Assembly (NCBI RefSeq): GCF_032911445.1
Contig: NZ_JAWJEJ010000001.1
Location: 3,162,001 to 3,226,000, forward strand
DNA from: Sphingomonas sp. HF-S4
Lineage (GTDB): Bacteria > Pseudomonadota > Alphaproteobacteria > Sphingomonadales > Sphingomonadaceae
DNA length: 64,000 bases
Direction of reading: 5' to 3'
A program made the translations under genes and the position numbers. This document shows, in pieces, positions 54,965 to 63,509 of this stretch (the stretch's first letter is position 1; each line of letters begins with the position of its first letter). The notes under the pieces are model-generated. The model was not told the origin of the DNA. It ran no database searches and worked only from the letters and a program-made list of their open reading frames with translations.

Positions 54965-56113
54965 TCAGTCCTCATGCTCGGCTTCGCCCTTGCCGAGCTC
55001 TGCCTTGAGGGTGAAGGAATTGGTCGAGGCGATCTGCTCGGTACCGTTTAACCCCGCGGTGACGACCACCTGGCCGCCGTTGCGCCGTCCGAGCGTGACC
55101 GGCACCGCCTTGAAGCCGGTGGGCGTCCGCACGAACACATGCGGCTTGTCCTCGATCATCTGGACTGCGGCCGAAGGCACCGCGACCGTGGTGTCGCCGC
55201 CCGCCGGCACGATGATCGAAGCGCTCACCGTCTCGCCGACCCGCCAGTCGTTCGCACCATTGTCGAGCGTGGCGATCACCGACACGAGGCGGGTGGTCTC
55301 GTCGAGGATTGGCGAGACGAACGTGACGCGCCCTTCCTGCCGCCGACCGGGAGCCGTCACCTCGACGCGCGAGCCGGGCCGCACGCGCCCGGCGTCCGCC
55401 GGAAGCAGCGACATCGCAATGCTCACCGTCGAGAGGTTGGCGATGCGGAACAGCTCCGCGTCCGCCGTGACGGTTTGCCCAAGCGTTGCCGACCGGGCGA
55501 CCACTTGCCCGGAGATCGGCGCTCGCACCGTGATCCGGTTGAGGGCGCCGCCGCCGCCGCCCGTGGCGGCAAGTTGCTGCTGGGCCTGGCGCAGCGCGAT
55601 GTTGGCCTCGGTTGCAGCCGTACGCGCGGCGATCAGGTCCTGCTCGGGCGAAACGCGCTCGGCGAACAGGCGCTGCTCGCGGCGCAGGTTCGATTGTGCC
55701 AGCGCAAGCCGCGCCCGAGCCGCCTCGATGTCGCCTCGCAGCGTCGCCGCCTCGCGGCTCTCGATCACCGCGAGCACGTCGCCCCTGGACACCGACTGTC
55801 CGAGATTCCTCGTCAGCGAGACCAGGCGGCCACCGATCGCTGCGGATGCTACCTGCACGCCCTGGGGATCGCCCTCGATGGTCGCGCTGACTTCGATCGC
55901 GCCGGCGACGCCACCGACGGTCGGCCGAACGACCTCAATACCCGCCTCCGCGATTTGCTGCTGGCTGAGCGTGACGACGCCTTCTTCTGCATGCCCTTCT
56001 TCCTCGGCATGCTCGGCTGCTTCATTCCCCGCAGGCGCGCTCCCGCCACCGCAAGCGACAAGCGTGAAAGCAAGGGTGGCGGGCGCGATCGCCCGCAGCA
56101 TGGACATCTTCAT
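54965..56113 (-). CDS. czcB: CzcB-type membrane fusion protein
   Basis: 382 residues. Lipoprotein-like signal (LAFTLVACGGG), then a His/Glu-rich segment EAAEHAEEEGHAEEG, and the HlyD/MFP barrel, coiled coil and lipoyl domain (ITVRAPISGQVVARSATLG). The acidic-His N-terminus is a probable metal-binding site. It bridges CzcA and CzcC. ATGA overlap with czcC. Confidence 0.94.
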   Translation of the reverse strand: MKMSMLRAIAPATLAFTLVACGGGSAPAGNEAAEHAEEEGHAEEGVVTLSQQQIAEAGIEVVRPTVGGVAGAIEVSATIEGDPQGVQVASAAIGGRLVSLTRNLGQSVSRGDVLAVIESREAATLRGDIEAARARLALAQSNLRREQRLFAERVSPEQDLIAARTAATEANIALRQAQQQLAATGGGGGALNRITVRAPISGQVVARSATLGQTVTADAELFRIANLSTVSIAMSLLPADAGRVRPGSRVEVTAPGRRQEGRVTFVSPILDETTRLVSVIATLDNGANDWRVGETVSASIIVPAGGDTTVAVPSAAVQMIEDKPHVFVRTPTGFKAVPVTLGRRNGGQVVVTAGLNGTEQIASTNSFTLKAELGKGEAEHED

Positions 56114-57381
56114 GGGCGATCTTCCGTGATTGAGGGCACGCGGGCGGTGAGCCGCTCCAGGCGGGCCTGTGCATCGTGATAGGCAGCGAGCGCGTCGATT
56201 GCCGCGGCGCGGGTCTGGGCAAGCGTGCGCTCAGCCTCAAGCAGGTCGAGCTGGCCGAACTTGCCTTCGCGATAGCCGATCCGGGCGATGCGTGCCGCCT
56301 CCTGCGCGGCGGCGAGCGCCGGCCCCGCAGCGGTTCGCGCGTTGGCTTCGGCGTTGGCGACTTCGGTCTCGGCGGACGCGATCGCCTGCTGGGCATCAAG
56401 AACCGCGCCGCGTCGCAGCGCCTCTGCCTGATCGCGCTGCGCGCGCGCCGCATCGAGATTTGCGCGGCCGTTGTTGAACAGGGGCAGCGGTACGCTCACC
56501 CCGAACACTGCCGCGACATCATTGGTCGCCTCGAGCCGCCGCGCGCCCGCACTGAGCGTCAGGTCCGGGACGCGCTGACTGCGCGCGAGGCGCACCTGCG
56601 CGTCCGCCGTGGCGATATCGGCCTGGGCAAGCGCGAGCGCGAGGGTGCCGTCGGCGCTCTTCGGCATTCTCGGCCCGACCCCATCGGTTCGCTCGAACCA
56701 TGGCAGGCCCAGCTGGCCAGGTTCCCGGCCGATCAAGCGTGCAAGGTTCCCGCGGGCGAGCGTGGTGGCGCGCTCTGCCTGTTCGAGCGCGGTTTCGGCG
56801 TTGATGCGCTGGACGTCGGCGCGCTGCTCCTCGAGCGGAGAAGCGCGCCCGGCCCGCACCCGCACCCGGGCACCGCGCAGGCCCTCGTTCGCGATGTCGC
56901 GCTGATCGCGGGCAACCCCGAGCCGCCGCTCGGCCGCTGCCGCCTCGACGAACGCCTGCGTGACCTTCAACCGAAGGTCGGCCTGGGCGGTAATCACTTC
57001 CAGCCGGGCACGGGCGGTCTGGGCGTCCGCCACACCGATCCGCGCCGAGCGCTTGCCGCCGAGCTCAAGCGGCAAGGACATGCCGACCGTCGTTTCGGCC
57101 GAGCTGAGGCCGCTATAGGGCCCGGTGCCGATGACGTTCTCGGCTTCCACGTTGATTGACGGGTTCGGGCGCAGTCCGGCCGCCCGGCGCTGGGCCTCGG
57201 CGGCGCGCACGCCGGCGGTTGCTGCCTCGACCCCGGGCGCCGTGGCACCGGCGAGCTCGAGCGCCCGGTCGAGCGTGAGGGTCTCGCCCGTCGGCTCGGC
57301 AGCGGGTGGCGGACTGGTCTGCGCCTGCACGGGTTGCGTGCAGGCCGCTGCGGCCAGGACGGCCGCGATGACACGATACAT
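56110..57381 (-). CDS. czcC: CzcC-type outer membrane efflux protein
   Basis: 423 residues from the ATG at 57381 (MYRVIAAVLAAAACTQPVQAQ, signal peptide). TolC-like repeats: LTLDRALELAGATAPGVEAA and a second half with ADIATADAQVRLARSQRVPDL. It is the outer-membrane exit duct of the RND pump. The in-frame start at 57408 would break the signal peptide. First gene of czcC-B-A. Confidence 0.93.
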   Translation of the reverse strand: MYRVIAAVLAAAACTQPVQAQTSPPPAAEPTGETLTLDRALELAGATAPGVEAATAGVRAAEAQRRAAGLRPNPSINVEAENVIGTGPYSGLSSAETTVGMSLPLELGGKRSARIGVADAQTARARLEVITAQADLRLKVTQAFVEAAAAERRLGVARDQRDIANEGLRGARVRVRAGRASPLEEQRADVQRINAETALEQAERATTLARGNLARLIGREPGQLGLPWFERTDGVGPRMPKSADGTLALALAQADIATADAQVRLARSQRVPDLTLSAGARRLEATNDVAAVFGVSVPLPLFNNGRANLDAARAQRDQAEALRRGAVLDAQQAIASAETEVANAEANARTAAGPALAAAQEAARIARIGYREGKFGQLDLLEAERTLAQTRAAAIDALAAYHDAQARLERLTARVPSITEDRP

Positions 57382-57442
57382 TGGATTGCTCCTGACGATG
57401 ACGAACAAGCCGCGCGCTGTGTCGCGCGGGCGATGATCGGCG

Positions 57443-57832
57443 TCAGGCGATCGGCGGCCTCAGCGACCGATCCAGGGGTGCAGCAGTCAGGAGCGTCGAC
57501 CGAATCGCGAAGAAGCGTGCCGGCAGAACCGAAGGAGCCTCGGCCTCGGAGCTGCCAACGGGGTCGGCGAAGTGGTGACCATGGCAGCCGCCATGGTGGT
57601 GCGGAACGCCCCTCTCCGTGTCCGGTGCCTGGTCCGCGTCGCCGTCGACATGACCGGCAAGCGCCGCGGCTGCCACGTTGCCCGGCAGACAGAGCTGCTC
57701 GCTCGCATGCGCGAGCGGCGCCATCCCCACCGAGAGAAGAAGCGCCATTCCGACGAGAAGGCTCAGGAGCCGATGCACGGTCCGCGCGATAGCAGCACCA
57801 GCACCGCCTGTCAGCTTCCGAACCTCGCTCAT
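57443..57832 (-). CDS. small His-rich exported protein of the czc operon
   Basis: 129 residues. An N-terminal hydrophobic segment (LLSLLVGMALLLSVGMAPLAHA) suggests export; the mature part has a CLPGNVAAAA loop and GVPHHHGGCHGHHFADP, a His/Cys metal-binding cluster. No family name recognised. It overlaps the DUF3703 stop by 4 nt and precedes czcC. Periplasmic metal sensing or buffering is inferred. Confidence 0.65.
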   Translation of the reverse strand: MSEVRKLTGGAGAAIARTVHRLLSLLVGMALLLSVGMAPLAHASEQLCLPGNVAAAALAGHVDGDADQAPDTERGVPHHHGGCHGHHFADPVGSSEAEAPSVLPARFFAIRSTLLTAAPLDRSLRPPIA

Positions 57833-58197
57833 CCGCCAGCCTCCTCGAGCGCGCGCCGCAAATCGCCGGGAATCGGCATCGGCGCGAACGGATCTACGCG
57901 CGCACGGCCGCTATTGCCGATAGGGGTTCGGCCGCTGAGCGTGCCCAGCGGTGCGAGAGCCAGCCGCAGCAGCTGACCGCCGGCCTCGCGCAGGTCCGCC
58001 GTGCGGAGCGCATAAACCAGCATGATCACATGGACCCTCAGATGCAGGAGCAGGTCGGACTGGGAGACGATATGCGCCCGCTCCAGTGCCCACCAGGCGC
58101 TGCCGACATCGCCGACCGAGGCGGCCCAGCGATGACGCTCGAGTTCGGCGTCGGCGAGGCCGTGAAGGTTCGAATCGGCGGCAGACTTGCGCATCAT
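57829..58197 (-). CDS. DUF3703 protein
   Basis: 122 residues from the double ATG at 58194/58197. The HRWAASVGDVGSAWWALERAHI segment and HVIMLVYALRTADLREAGGQL helix are typical of DUF3703, a small helical protein common in czc/cad operons of Proteobacteria. Its molecular role is unknown. It overlaps both the upstream CDF gene and the downstream His-rich gene by ATGA, giving a coupled unit. Confidence 0.8.
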   Translation of the reverse strand: MMRKSAADSNLHGLADAELERHRWAASVGDVGSAWWALERAHIVSQSDLLLHLRVHVIMLVYALRTADLREAGGQLLRLALAPLGTLSGRTPIGNSGRARVDPFAPMPIPGDLRRALEEAGG

Positions 58198-58844
58198 GCC
58201 GCTCCGGCCAGCCGGTTGTCGCGGGCGCCGCGCTCGCCGGCGAGTTCGCGTCTGGCCTGGCGGATGATCTGAACGCCGCCCGAGATGCCGAGAAGCGCCA
58301 TGATGGCTGCGACGATCAGGTCGGGCCAGGCGGTGCCGGTCCCGAACACGCCTGCCGCGGCGAGCACGACCGCGACATTGCCGATCGCGTCGTTGCGCGA
58401 GCAGATCCAGACCGACCGCATGTTCGCGTCGCCTGAGCGGAAGCGGTAGAGCATCAGGGCGACGCCGGCGTTCGCGACCAGCGCAGCCACGCCGACTAGG
58501 CCCATCATCTCGGCGTCGGGGGTGCGCCCGTGCCAGACCGCCCACAGGCTGCTCGCCAGCACATAGATACCGAGGATCGCCAGCGTCGCGCCCTTGAGCA
58601 GCGCCGCGCGCGCGCGCCACGCGAGCACCATTCCGGCGACACCGAGGCTGATCGCATAGTTCGCGGCATCGCCAAGAAAGTCGAGCGCGTCCGCCTGGAG
58701 CGCCTTGGAGCCGCCCGCCACGCCAGCGGCCATCTCTGCCACGAACATCGCGGCATTGACGGCAAGCGCGATCCACAGCGCACGCCGCCAGCTCGGACTA
58801 TTGTTAGCGTCGGGCTTTGCCGACGCACAGCTGTTGCAGGCCAT
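58194..58844 (-). CDS. CDF-family cation transporter (short form), first gene of the czc operon
   Basis: 216 residues from the ATG at 58844. A Cys-rich start (MACNSCASAK) precedes six predicted helices. LQADALDFLGDAANYAISLG in helix 2 has D-x3-D in place of H-x3-D; SRNDAIGNVAVV in helix 5 has N-D-x3-N. As with the gene at 51159, the C-terminal cytoplasmic domain is missing. It probably moves Cd/Zn/Co out of the cytoplasm. A CadR-type operator lies directly upstream. Confidence 0.82.
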   Translation of the reverse strand: MACNSCASAKPDANNSPSWRRALWIALAVNAAMFVAEMAAGVAGGSKALQADALDFLGDAANYAISLGVAGMVLAWRARAALLKGATLAILGIYVLASSLWAVWHGRTPDAEMMGLVGVAALVANAGVALMLYRFRSGDANMRSVWICSRNDAIGNVAVVLAAAGVFGTGTAWPDLIVAAIMALLGISGGVQIIRQARRELAGERGARDNRLAGAA

Positions 58845-58873
58845 TTCCACCTCGAACGACTCGATGTGGAAGG

Positions 58874-58905
58874 CTATATGCACCCTGTAGCAACTCTAGG
58901 GTCAA
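58874..58905 (-). promoter_or_regulatory. CadR/MerR-type promoter-operator for the CDF-czc operon
   Basis: On the minus strand: -35 TTGACC (plus 58900-58905), 20-nt spacer, -10 ATATAG (plus 58874-58879). The spacer contains the dyad ACCCT-N11-AGGGT (58882-58902). The long spacer and dyad are those of MerR-family promoters, and the dyad matches the known CadR operator pattern. It lies in the 70-nt gap between cadR and the CDF gene. Confidence 0.85.
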
Positions 58906-58914
58906 GGGCTGGCA

Positions 58915-59313
58915 ATGCAGATTGGCGAACTCGCACGATCGACCGCGACCAAGGTCGAGACGATCCGCTTCTATGAGAAGATCGGATTGCTTGCGGCACC
59001 GGCGAGGACCGAAGGCAATTATCGCGACTATGGCCAACCACATTTGGCGCGGCTTTCGTTCGTCCGCCGGGCGCGCGACCTCGGTTTCACGCTCGACCAG
59101 GTGCGCGCGCTCCTGGCACTCTCGGACGAGCGCGACCGATCCTGCGGCGCGGTCGATGCCGTGGCGCGCGAGCATCTCGCCGAGATCGACCGCAAGATCG
59201 CCGACCTGCGCGCGCTGCGCCGCGAACTCGACGACCTGATCGGCCAGTGCTCGCAGGGGTCAATCTCGACCTGCCGAATCATCGAAGCGCTCGGTCCGGC
59301 CGAGGCGACTTGA
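58915..59313 (+). CDS. cadR: CadR-like MerR-family metal-responsive regulator
   Basis: 132 residues. MerR HTH (MQIGELARSTATKVETIRFY, then YRDYGQPHLARLSFVRRARD), a dimerisation helix, and Cys77, Cys112 and Cys120 at the positions of the CadR/PbrR metal site. It lacks the His-rich C-terminal tail of Pseudomonas CadR. Expected ligands are Cd, Pb or Zn. It is divergent from the CDF-czc operon and followed by a second matching operator. Its stop lies inside the -35 of the methyltransferase promoter. Confidence 0.9.
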   Translation: MQIGELARSTATKVETIRFYEKIGLLAAPARTEGNYRDYGQPHLARLSFVRRARDLGFTLDQVRALLALSDERDRSCGAVDAVAREHLAEIDRKIADLRALRRELDDLIGQCSQGSISTCRIIEALGPAEAT

Positions 59314-59340
59314 CCCTCTAGTCACTGCAGGGTGCACAAT
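59310..59340 (+). promoter_or_regulatory. second CadR/MerR-type promoter-operator, before the methyltransferase gene
   Basis: -35 TTGACC (59310-59315), 19-nt spacer, -10 CACAAT (59335-59340). The spacer has ACCCT-N11-AGGGT (59313-59333), the same dyad and spacing as at 58882-58902, with AGGGTGCA shared. The -35 overlaps the cadR stop codon. Confidence 0.8.
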
Positions 59341-59367
59341 CCGGCCGACTCGCACGAGGAGGATAAG

Positions 59368-60012
59368 GTGGGCGAACAGAACTATACGCCGCCGCTCGGA
59401 ACCGGTGACACCCAGGACTATGATCGCGCAATCCGCATCTGGACGCGCGAGCGGCGGTGGCGAAGCGCGCTTCTGCAGGCGACCACACCCGTGGCGGGCG
59501 AGACGATCGTCGATTTCGGCTGCGGCACCGGCACCTTCGCCGTGATGCTGAAAGCGGCCCAGCCCGAGGTGCGCATCATCGGCATCGATCCGGACGAGGA
59601 AGCGCTGGCGATCGCCCGCGCCAAGGCCGAAGCGGCGCGCGTCGGGGTGGAATGGCGCCAAGGCTTCGCCGCCGACCTCGAAGCCGGCACTGCCGACGCG
59701 GCCGTGTCCAGCCTCGTTTTCCACCAGATGCCGGTCGTGGAGAAGGCGCGCGCCTTTGCTGCGCTCTTCCAGGTCCTGCGGCCTGGCGGGCGGCTCCTCA
59801 TCGCAGATTATGGACGCCAGCGCGGCTTGATGCGGCTGCTATTCCGAGCAACCATCCAGCGGCTCGACGGCGTCGCCGACACCCAGCCGAATGCCGACGG
59901 CATCTTGCCGGACCTTATCCGTGACGCGGGCTTTGTCGACGTTTGCGAGATCGACCGCGTGCACACGGTGACGGGCACGATCATGCTATTGGGAGCCAAG
60001 CGGCCCGCCTGA
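59368..60012 (+). CDS. class I SAM-dependent methyltransferase under CadR-type control
   Basis: 214 residues from the GTG at 59368 (AGGAGG at 59357-59362); a GTG at 59332 would start inside the promoter. AdoMet fold: IVDFGCGTGTFAVMLKAAQ (motif I), IIGIDPDEEALAIARAKAEA, then SSLVFHQMPVVEKARAFAAL and LRPGGRLLIADYGRQ. The substrate is not evident; metal- or metalloid-related methylation is possible given the operator. It heads a two-gene unit with the MAPEG gene. Confidence 0.85.
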   Translation: MGEQNYTPPLGTGDTQDYDRAIRIWTRERRWRSALLQATTPVAGETIVDFGCGTGTFAVMLKAAQPEVRIIGIDPDEEALAIARAKAEAARVGVEWRQGFAADLEAGTADAAVSSLVFHQMPVVEKARAFAALFQVLRPGGRLLIADYGRQRGLMRLLFRATIQRLDGVADTQPNADGILPDLIRDAGFVDVCEIDRVHTVTGTIMLLGAKRPA

Positions 60013-60025
60013 CACAGGAGCAGGA

Positions 60026-60568
60026 ATGGACGTAGAGGTGGAGCAACGGCTGGTGCGGCGGGAAGCCGTGCTGGCGTTCGGCCTGACGATGGCGGTCTGC
60101 GGGGTATCGCTGCTGCTGTTGCCGCGCCTGATCGAACTGCCCGTCGAGATCGCGCCTAGGCTGGCGCTCGCCATTCAGACCAGCGTCCCCCATCTGCTGT
60201 GCGTTCTCGTCGCTATCCAGCTCGTGTCCAGCGGCAGGTATCACTCGGCGGCCGACATCGCAGGCGCGGCGGCAGGTCCGCCAAGCCCGCAGCTCGCGGT
60301 CAAGGTGGCGTTTCTGCAGAACACCCTCGAGCAGGCATTTGTCGGCATATGTGCGCAGCTCGTGCTGGCCTCTGTTGCGGGCGGAGCCGTCCTCGCGCTG
60401 TTGATCGCCTCTGCGATTCTATTTCCGGTCGGCCGCGTGCTTTTCTACCGCGGATATGCAGGTGGCGCGGGATCGCGCGCGCTGGGCATGGCGCTGACCG
60501 CGCTCCCCTCGCTCGTTTGCCTTGGTGCCGCAGGCGTCGTGACCATGGGCGAGTTATTCAGCGGGTGA
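60026..60568 (+). CDS. MAPEG family membrane protein
   Basis: 180 residues with four hydrophobic helices. [20 protein letters not shown] contains the N-T-x-E-Q motif of the MAPEG superfamily, membrane glutathione-using or related enzymes. It starts 13 nt after the methyltransferase stop. Its 3' end overlaps the convergent arsH by 15 nt. Substrate unknown. Confidence 0.8.
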   Translation: MDVEVEQRLVRREAVLAFGLTMAVCGVSLLLLPRLIELPVEIAPRLALAIQTSVPHLLCVLVAIQLVSSGRYHSAADIAGAAAGPPSPQLAVKVAFLQNTLEQAFVGICAQLVLASVAGGAVLALLIASAILFPVGRVLFYRGYAGGAGSRALGMALTALPSLVCLGAAGVVTMGELFSG

Positions 60569-61345
60569 GGCGACATTCCGGCCGGCGGATTGCAGCCGCG
60601 CGTCGGGACGGATGGCGATTGCCGAGTGATCCTCAACGTCATGCGTCGGCTTGTTCCCAGCCTTTCGCTCCGAATAACGGTCGACCAGCTGTTCGCGATG
60701 CGGACGCATCAGGATGGTGAAGCGAACCAGCTCCTCCATCACGTCGACGATGCGATCGTAATAGCTGGAGGGCTTCATCCGGCCCGCTTCATCGAACTCC
60801 TTGTAGGCCATCGCGACCGACGACTGGTTCGGGATCGTGAACATCCGCATCCAGCGGCCGAGCAGGCGCAGCGTGTTGACGGCGTTGAACGATTGCGATC
60901 CGCCCGACACCTGCATCACCGCGAGCGTGCGACCCTGGGTCGGGCGCATGCCCTTCATCTCGAGCGGCAGGTGATCGACCTGCGCCTTCATAATGCCCGT
61001 GATCTGGCCGTGCCGCTCCGGGCTGCACCAGACCTGGCCTTCGGACCACAATGCATGCTCGCGCAGTTCGTGGACGGCGGGATGGTCGTCACCCTGCACC
61101 TGGTCCGGGAGCGGCAGGTCGCCTGGATCGAAGATGCGCGTCTCGGCACCGAAAAGCTGGAGCAATCGCGCCGCCTCTTCGACCGCAAGTCGCGAGAAGG
61201 AGCGCTGCCGAAGCGATCCGTAGAGCAGCAGGATCCGCGGCGGCGGCTGATCGTCGCCAAGTCCGAGGCCCAGGCGCTTGTGCACGAACGCCGGATCGAG
61301 CGCCGGCATATGGTCTGGATCGACCAGTGAGCGGAGGCGCCTCAT
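60554..61345 (-). CDS. arsH: ArsH, FMN-dependent organoarsenical oxidase
   Basis: 263 residues. Flavodoxin-like [21 protein letters not shown] with the GSLR FMN motif, then [20 protein letters not shown] and [17 protein letters not shown]. ArsH oxidises methylated trivalent arsenicals. Last gene of the ars operon; the ATG at 61345 overlaps the ynfA-like stop. The upstream open frame is in the ynfA-like and acr3 genes. Confidence 0.95.
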   Translation of the reverse strand: MRRLRSLVDPDHMPALDPAFVHKRLGLGLGDDQPPPRILLLYGSLRQRSFSRLAVEEAARLLQLFGAETRIFDPGDLPLPDQVQGDDHPAVHELREHALWSEGQVWCSPERHGQITGIMKAQVDHLPLEMKGMRPTQGRTLAVMQVSGGSQSFNAVNTLRLLGRWMRMFTIPNQSSVAMAYKEFDEAGRMKPSSYYDRIVDVMEELVRFTILMRPHREQLVDRYSERKAGNKPTHDVEDHSAIAIRPDARLQSAGRNVASPAE

Positions 61346-61665
61346 GCCGCTCTCGGCCCGAACAGGATGATGCCGGCCCCAAGGAGGCAAATTGCGGCAC
61401 CGGCCACGTCCCAGCGGTCGGGCCGCAGGCCTTCGATCGCCCATAACCATCCCAGCGAGGCGCAAATATAGACGCCGCCATAGGCCGCATAGGCGCGGCC
61501 GGCTGCCTCGCTGTCCACCAGCGTCAGCATCCAGGCGAATAGTGCAAGCGACATTATGCCGGGCACGACCCACCATGGCGAATGTCCCAGCCGCAGCCAT
61601 GCCCAGAAGGCGAAGCAGCCGGCGATCTCGGCGAGCGCAGCGCCAATATAGGCCAGCGGAGTCAT
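61342..61665 (-). CDS. YnfA/UPF0060 family membrane protein in the ars operon
   Basis: 107 residues, four hydrophobic helices: [20 protein letters not shown], then [19 protein letters not shown] and [40 protein letters not shown]. This is UPF0060/YnfA, an SMR-like small membrane protein. It sits between acr3 and arsH with ATGA overlaps at both ends. Whether it exports an arsenical or another compound is unknown. Confidence 0.88.
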   Translation of the reverse strand: MTPLAYIGAALAEIAGCFAFWAWLRLGHSPWWVVPGIMSLALFAWMLTLVDSEAAGRAYAAYGGVYICASLGWLWAIEGLRPDRWDVAGAAICLLGAGIILFGPRAA

Positions 61666-62684
61666 GCGGCTTCGTACCACGGGCGCGTACGCTTCACGAT
61701 CGCGACGACCGAGAGCATGACCGGCACTTCGACGAGGACGCCGACCACGGTCGCGAGCGCGGCGCCCGAGTGGAGGCCGAACAGCGAGATCGCCGCAGCG
61801 ACTGCCAGTTCGAAGAAGTTCGACGCGCCGATCAGCGCGGCGGGGGCGGCGACGCACCAGGCGACGCCGAAACGCCGCGACAGCCAATAGGCGATGCCCG
61901 CGTTGAAATAGACCTGGATCAGGATCGGCACCGCCAGCAATGCGATGACCAGCGGCTGGCGGACGATCTGCTCGCCCTGGAAGCCGAACAGCAGGATGAG
62001 CGTGGCGAGGAGCGCGACCAGCGAGGCGGGACCCAGCCTGCCGAGCAGCCGATCGAGCGCCAGCTGACCGCCCGAGGCGAGCACCGCCGCCCGGACGAGC
62101 TGGGCGACGATCACGGGAACGACGATGTAGAGCACGACGGACAGGAGCAGCGTGTCCCAGGGGACGGTCACCGATGCGACGCCGAGCAACAGGGCGACGA
62201 GCGGCGCGAACAGGAAGATCATGAGCAGATCGTTCAGCGCGACCTGGCTGAGCGTGTAGGTCGGCTCGCCGTCGCAAAGGTTCGACCACACGAACACCAT
62301 GGCGGTGCACGGGGCGGCGGCGAGCAGGATCAGGCCGGCGATGTAGCTGGACGCCTGTCCTTCGGGCAGCAGCGGCGCGAAGAGCCAGCCGATGAACACC
62401 GTGCCGAGAAGCGCCATCGAGAACGGCTTCACTGCCCAGTTCACGAAGAGGGTAACGCCCACTCCTTTCCAGTGCTGCCGCACCGAACCGAGCGCGCCGA
62501 AGTCGATCTTCAGGAGCATCGGGATGATCATCAGCCAGATAAGCGCCGCCACGACGAGGTTGACGCGAGCGACCTCCGCCGCCGCGATCGCCGCGAACGC
62601 GCCGGGCAGGACGTGACCGAGCGCGATGCCGATCACGATGCACAGCGCGACAAACAGGCTGAGATAGCGCTCGAACAGGCTCAT
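61662..62684 (-). CDS. acr3: Acr3-type arsenite efflux permease
   Basis: 340 residues, ten membrane helices. [55 protein letters not shown] with the conserved Cys, and [14 protein letters not shown]. Acr3 exports As(III). A GTG at 62720, next to the arsC stop, is an alternative start giving a longer N-terminus. Confidence 0.94.
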   Translation of the reverse strand: MSLFERYLSLFVALCIVIGIALGHVLPGAFAAIAAAEVARVNLVVAALIWLMIIPMLLKIDFGALGSVRQHWKGVGVTLFVNWAVKPFSMALLGTVFIGWLFAPLLPEGQASSYIAGLILLAAAPCTAMVFVWSNLCDGEPTYTLSQVALNDLLMIFLFAPLVALLLGVASVTVPWDTLLLSVVLYIVVPVIVAQLVRAAVLASGGQLALDRLLGRLGPASLVALLATLILLFGFQGEQIVRQPLVIALLAVPILIQVYFNAGIAYWLSRRFGVAWCVAAPAALIGASNFFELAVAAAISLFGLHSGAALATVVGVLVEVPVMLSVVAIVKRTRPWYEAA

Positions 62685-62721
62685 GGCCGGGCGCGGCGTA
62701 GCGGTTGCGAGAGTCGCCACC

Positions 62722-63150
62722 TCAGACCAGCCGCTCGCCGCTGGCGTCGACGACCTGCTCGCCATCTTCCTTGGAGAACGCGCCCTGCTGCGGTTGCGGC
62801 AGGATGTCGAGGACCGCTTCGGAGGGGCGGCAAAGCTTCACGCCTAGCGGGGTCACGACGAGCGGCCGGTTGATCAGGATCGGATGCGCCATCATCGCGT
62901 CGATCAGACCGTCGTCGCTCAGGGTCTCGTCGGCCAGGCCGAGCTCGCCATAGGGCGTGCCCTTCTCGCGAAGCAGCGCGCGCGGCGTGATCCCGGCGCG
63001 CTCGATCAGCTGCACGAGCTGCGCGCGGGCCGGCGGCGTCTTCAGATACTCGACGACGTGCGGCTCGATGCCGGCGTTGCGGATCATCGCCAGCGTGTTG
63101 CGCGACGTCCCGCACTCGGGATTGTGATAGATGATGATGTCAGCGGTCAT
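62722..63150 (-). CDS. arsC: ArsC, glutaredoxin-type arsenate reductase
   Basis: 142 residues from the ATG at 63150. IIIYHNPECGTSRNTLAMIR holds the catalytic Cys12-like residue (ECGTSRN); GIEPHVVEYLKTPPAR, LINRPLVVTPLGVKLCRPSE complete the family pattern. It reduces As(V) to As(III) with glutathione/glutaredoxin for Acr3 export. It lies 7 nt after arsR. Confidence 0.95.
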   Translation of the reverse strand: MTADIIIYHNPECGTSRNTLAMIRNAGIEPHVVEYLKTPPARAQLVQLIERAGITPRALLREKGTPYGELGLADETLSDDGLIDAMMAHPILINRPLVVTPLGVKLCRPSEAVLDILPQPQQGAFSKEDGEQVVDASGERLV

Positions 63151-63157
63151 TTGAGCC

Positions 63158-63490
63158 TCAGCAGCAGGTGGTGAGTTCGGCGACAAGCGGCTCGCAAAGC
63201 TCCGCGCGGCCCTGGCAGCAGTCCTTGGCCAGAAAGGTCATCAGGTCCCGCAGCGCGTCGATGCGCACCCGCTGGATGAAGTGGCGACCCTGCTTGTCGG
63301 ACTGAACGAGGCCCGCCTTGGCAAGCACGGCGAGATGGGTGGAAAAGGTGCTCTGCGACAGCGCCAGCGCGTCGGCGAGCTCCCCCGTCGAAAGGCCGTT
63401 GGGCTCGTGCCGTACCAGCAGGCGGAAAGTCGACAGCCGCGTGGGATGCGCAAGAGCGGCGAGGATTTCGATGGCGCTGTCCTGGTCCAT
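63158..63490 (-). CDS. arsR: ArsR-family arsenic-responsive repressor
   Basis: 110 residues. Winged HTH with LAALAHPTRLSTFRLLVRHE, LSQSTFSTHLAVLAKAGLV and the C-terminal Cys cluster (KDCCQGRAELCEP and TTCC), where As(III) would bind, as in proteobacterial ArsR with C-terminal Cys. It is the first gene of arsR-arsC-acr3-ynfA-arsH. A palindrome lies directly before its ATG. Confidence 0.93.
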   Translation of the reverse strand: MDQDSAIEILAALAHPTRLSTFRLLVRHEPNGLSTGELADALALSQSTFSTHLAVLAKAGLVQSDKQGRHFIQRVRIDALRDLMTFLAKDCCQGRAELCEPLVAELTTCC

Positions 63491-63491
63491 G

Positions 63492-63509
63492 CATCGGGAT
63501 TAGCCGATG
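63492..63509. promoter_or_regulatory. palindrome directly before arsR
   Basis: CATCGG-GATTAG-CCGATG, a perfect 6-bp dyad with 6-nt spacer, one base from the arsR ATG. A further CCGATG half-site lies at 63542-63547. It fits an autoregulatory ArsR operator, by position only. Confidence 0.5.

Noticed and set aside
52811..55051. 746-residue open frame on the + strand
   Set aside because: Antisense to czcA; low complexity rich in Asp, His, Arg and Gly, an artefact of the RND sequence.
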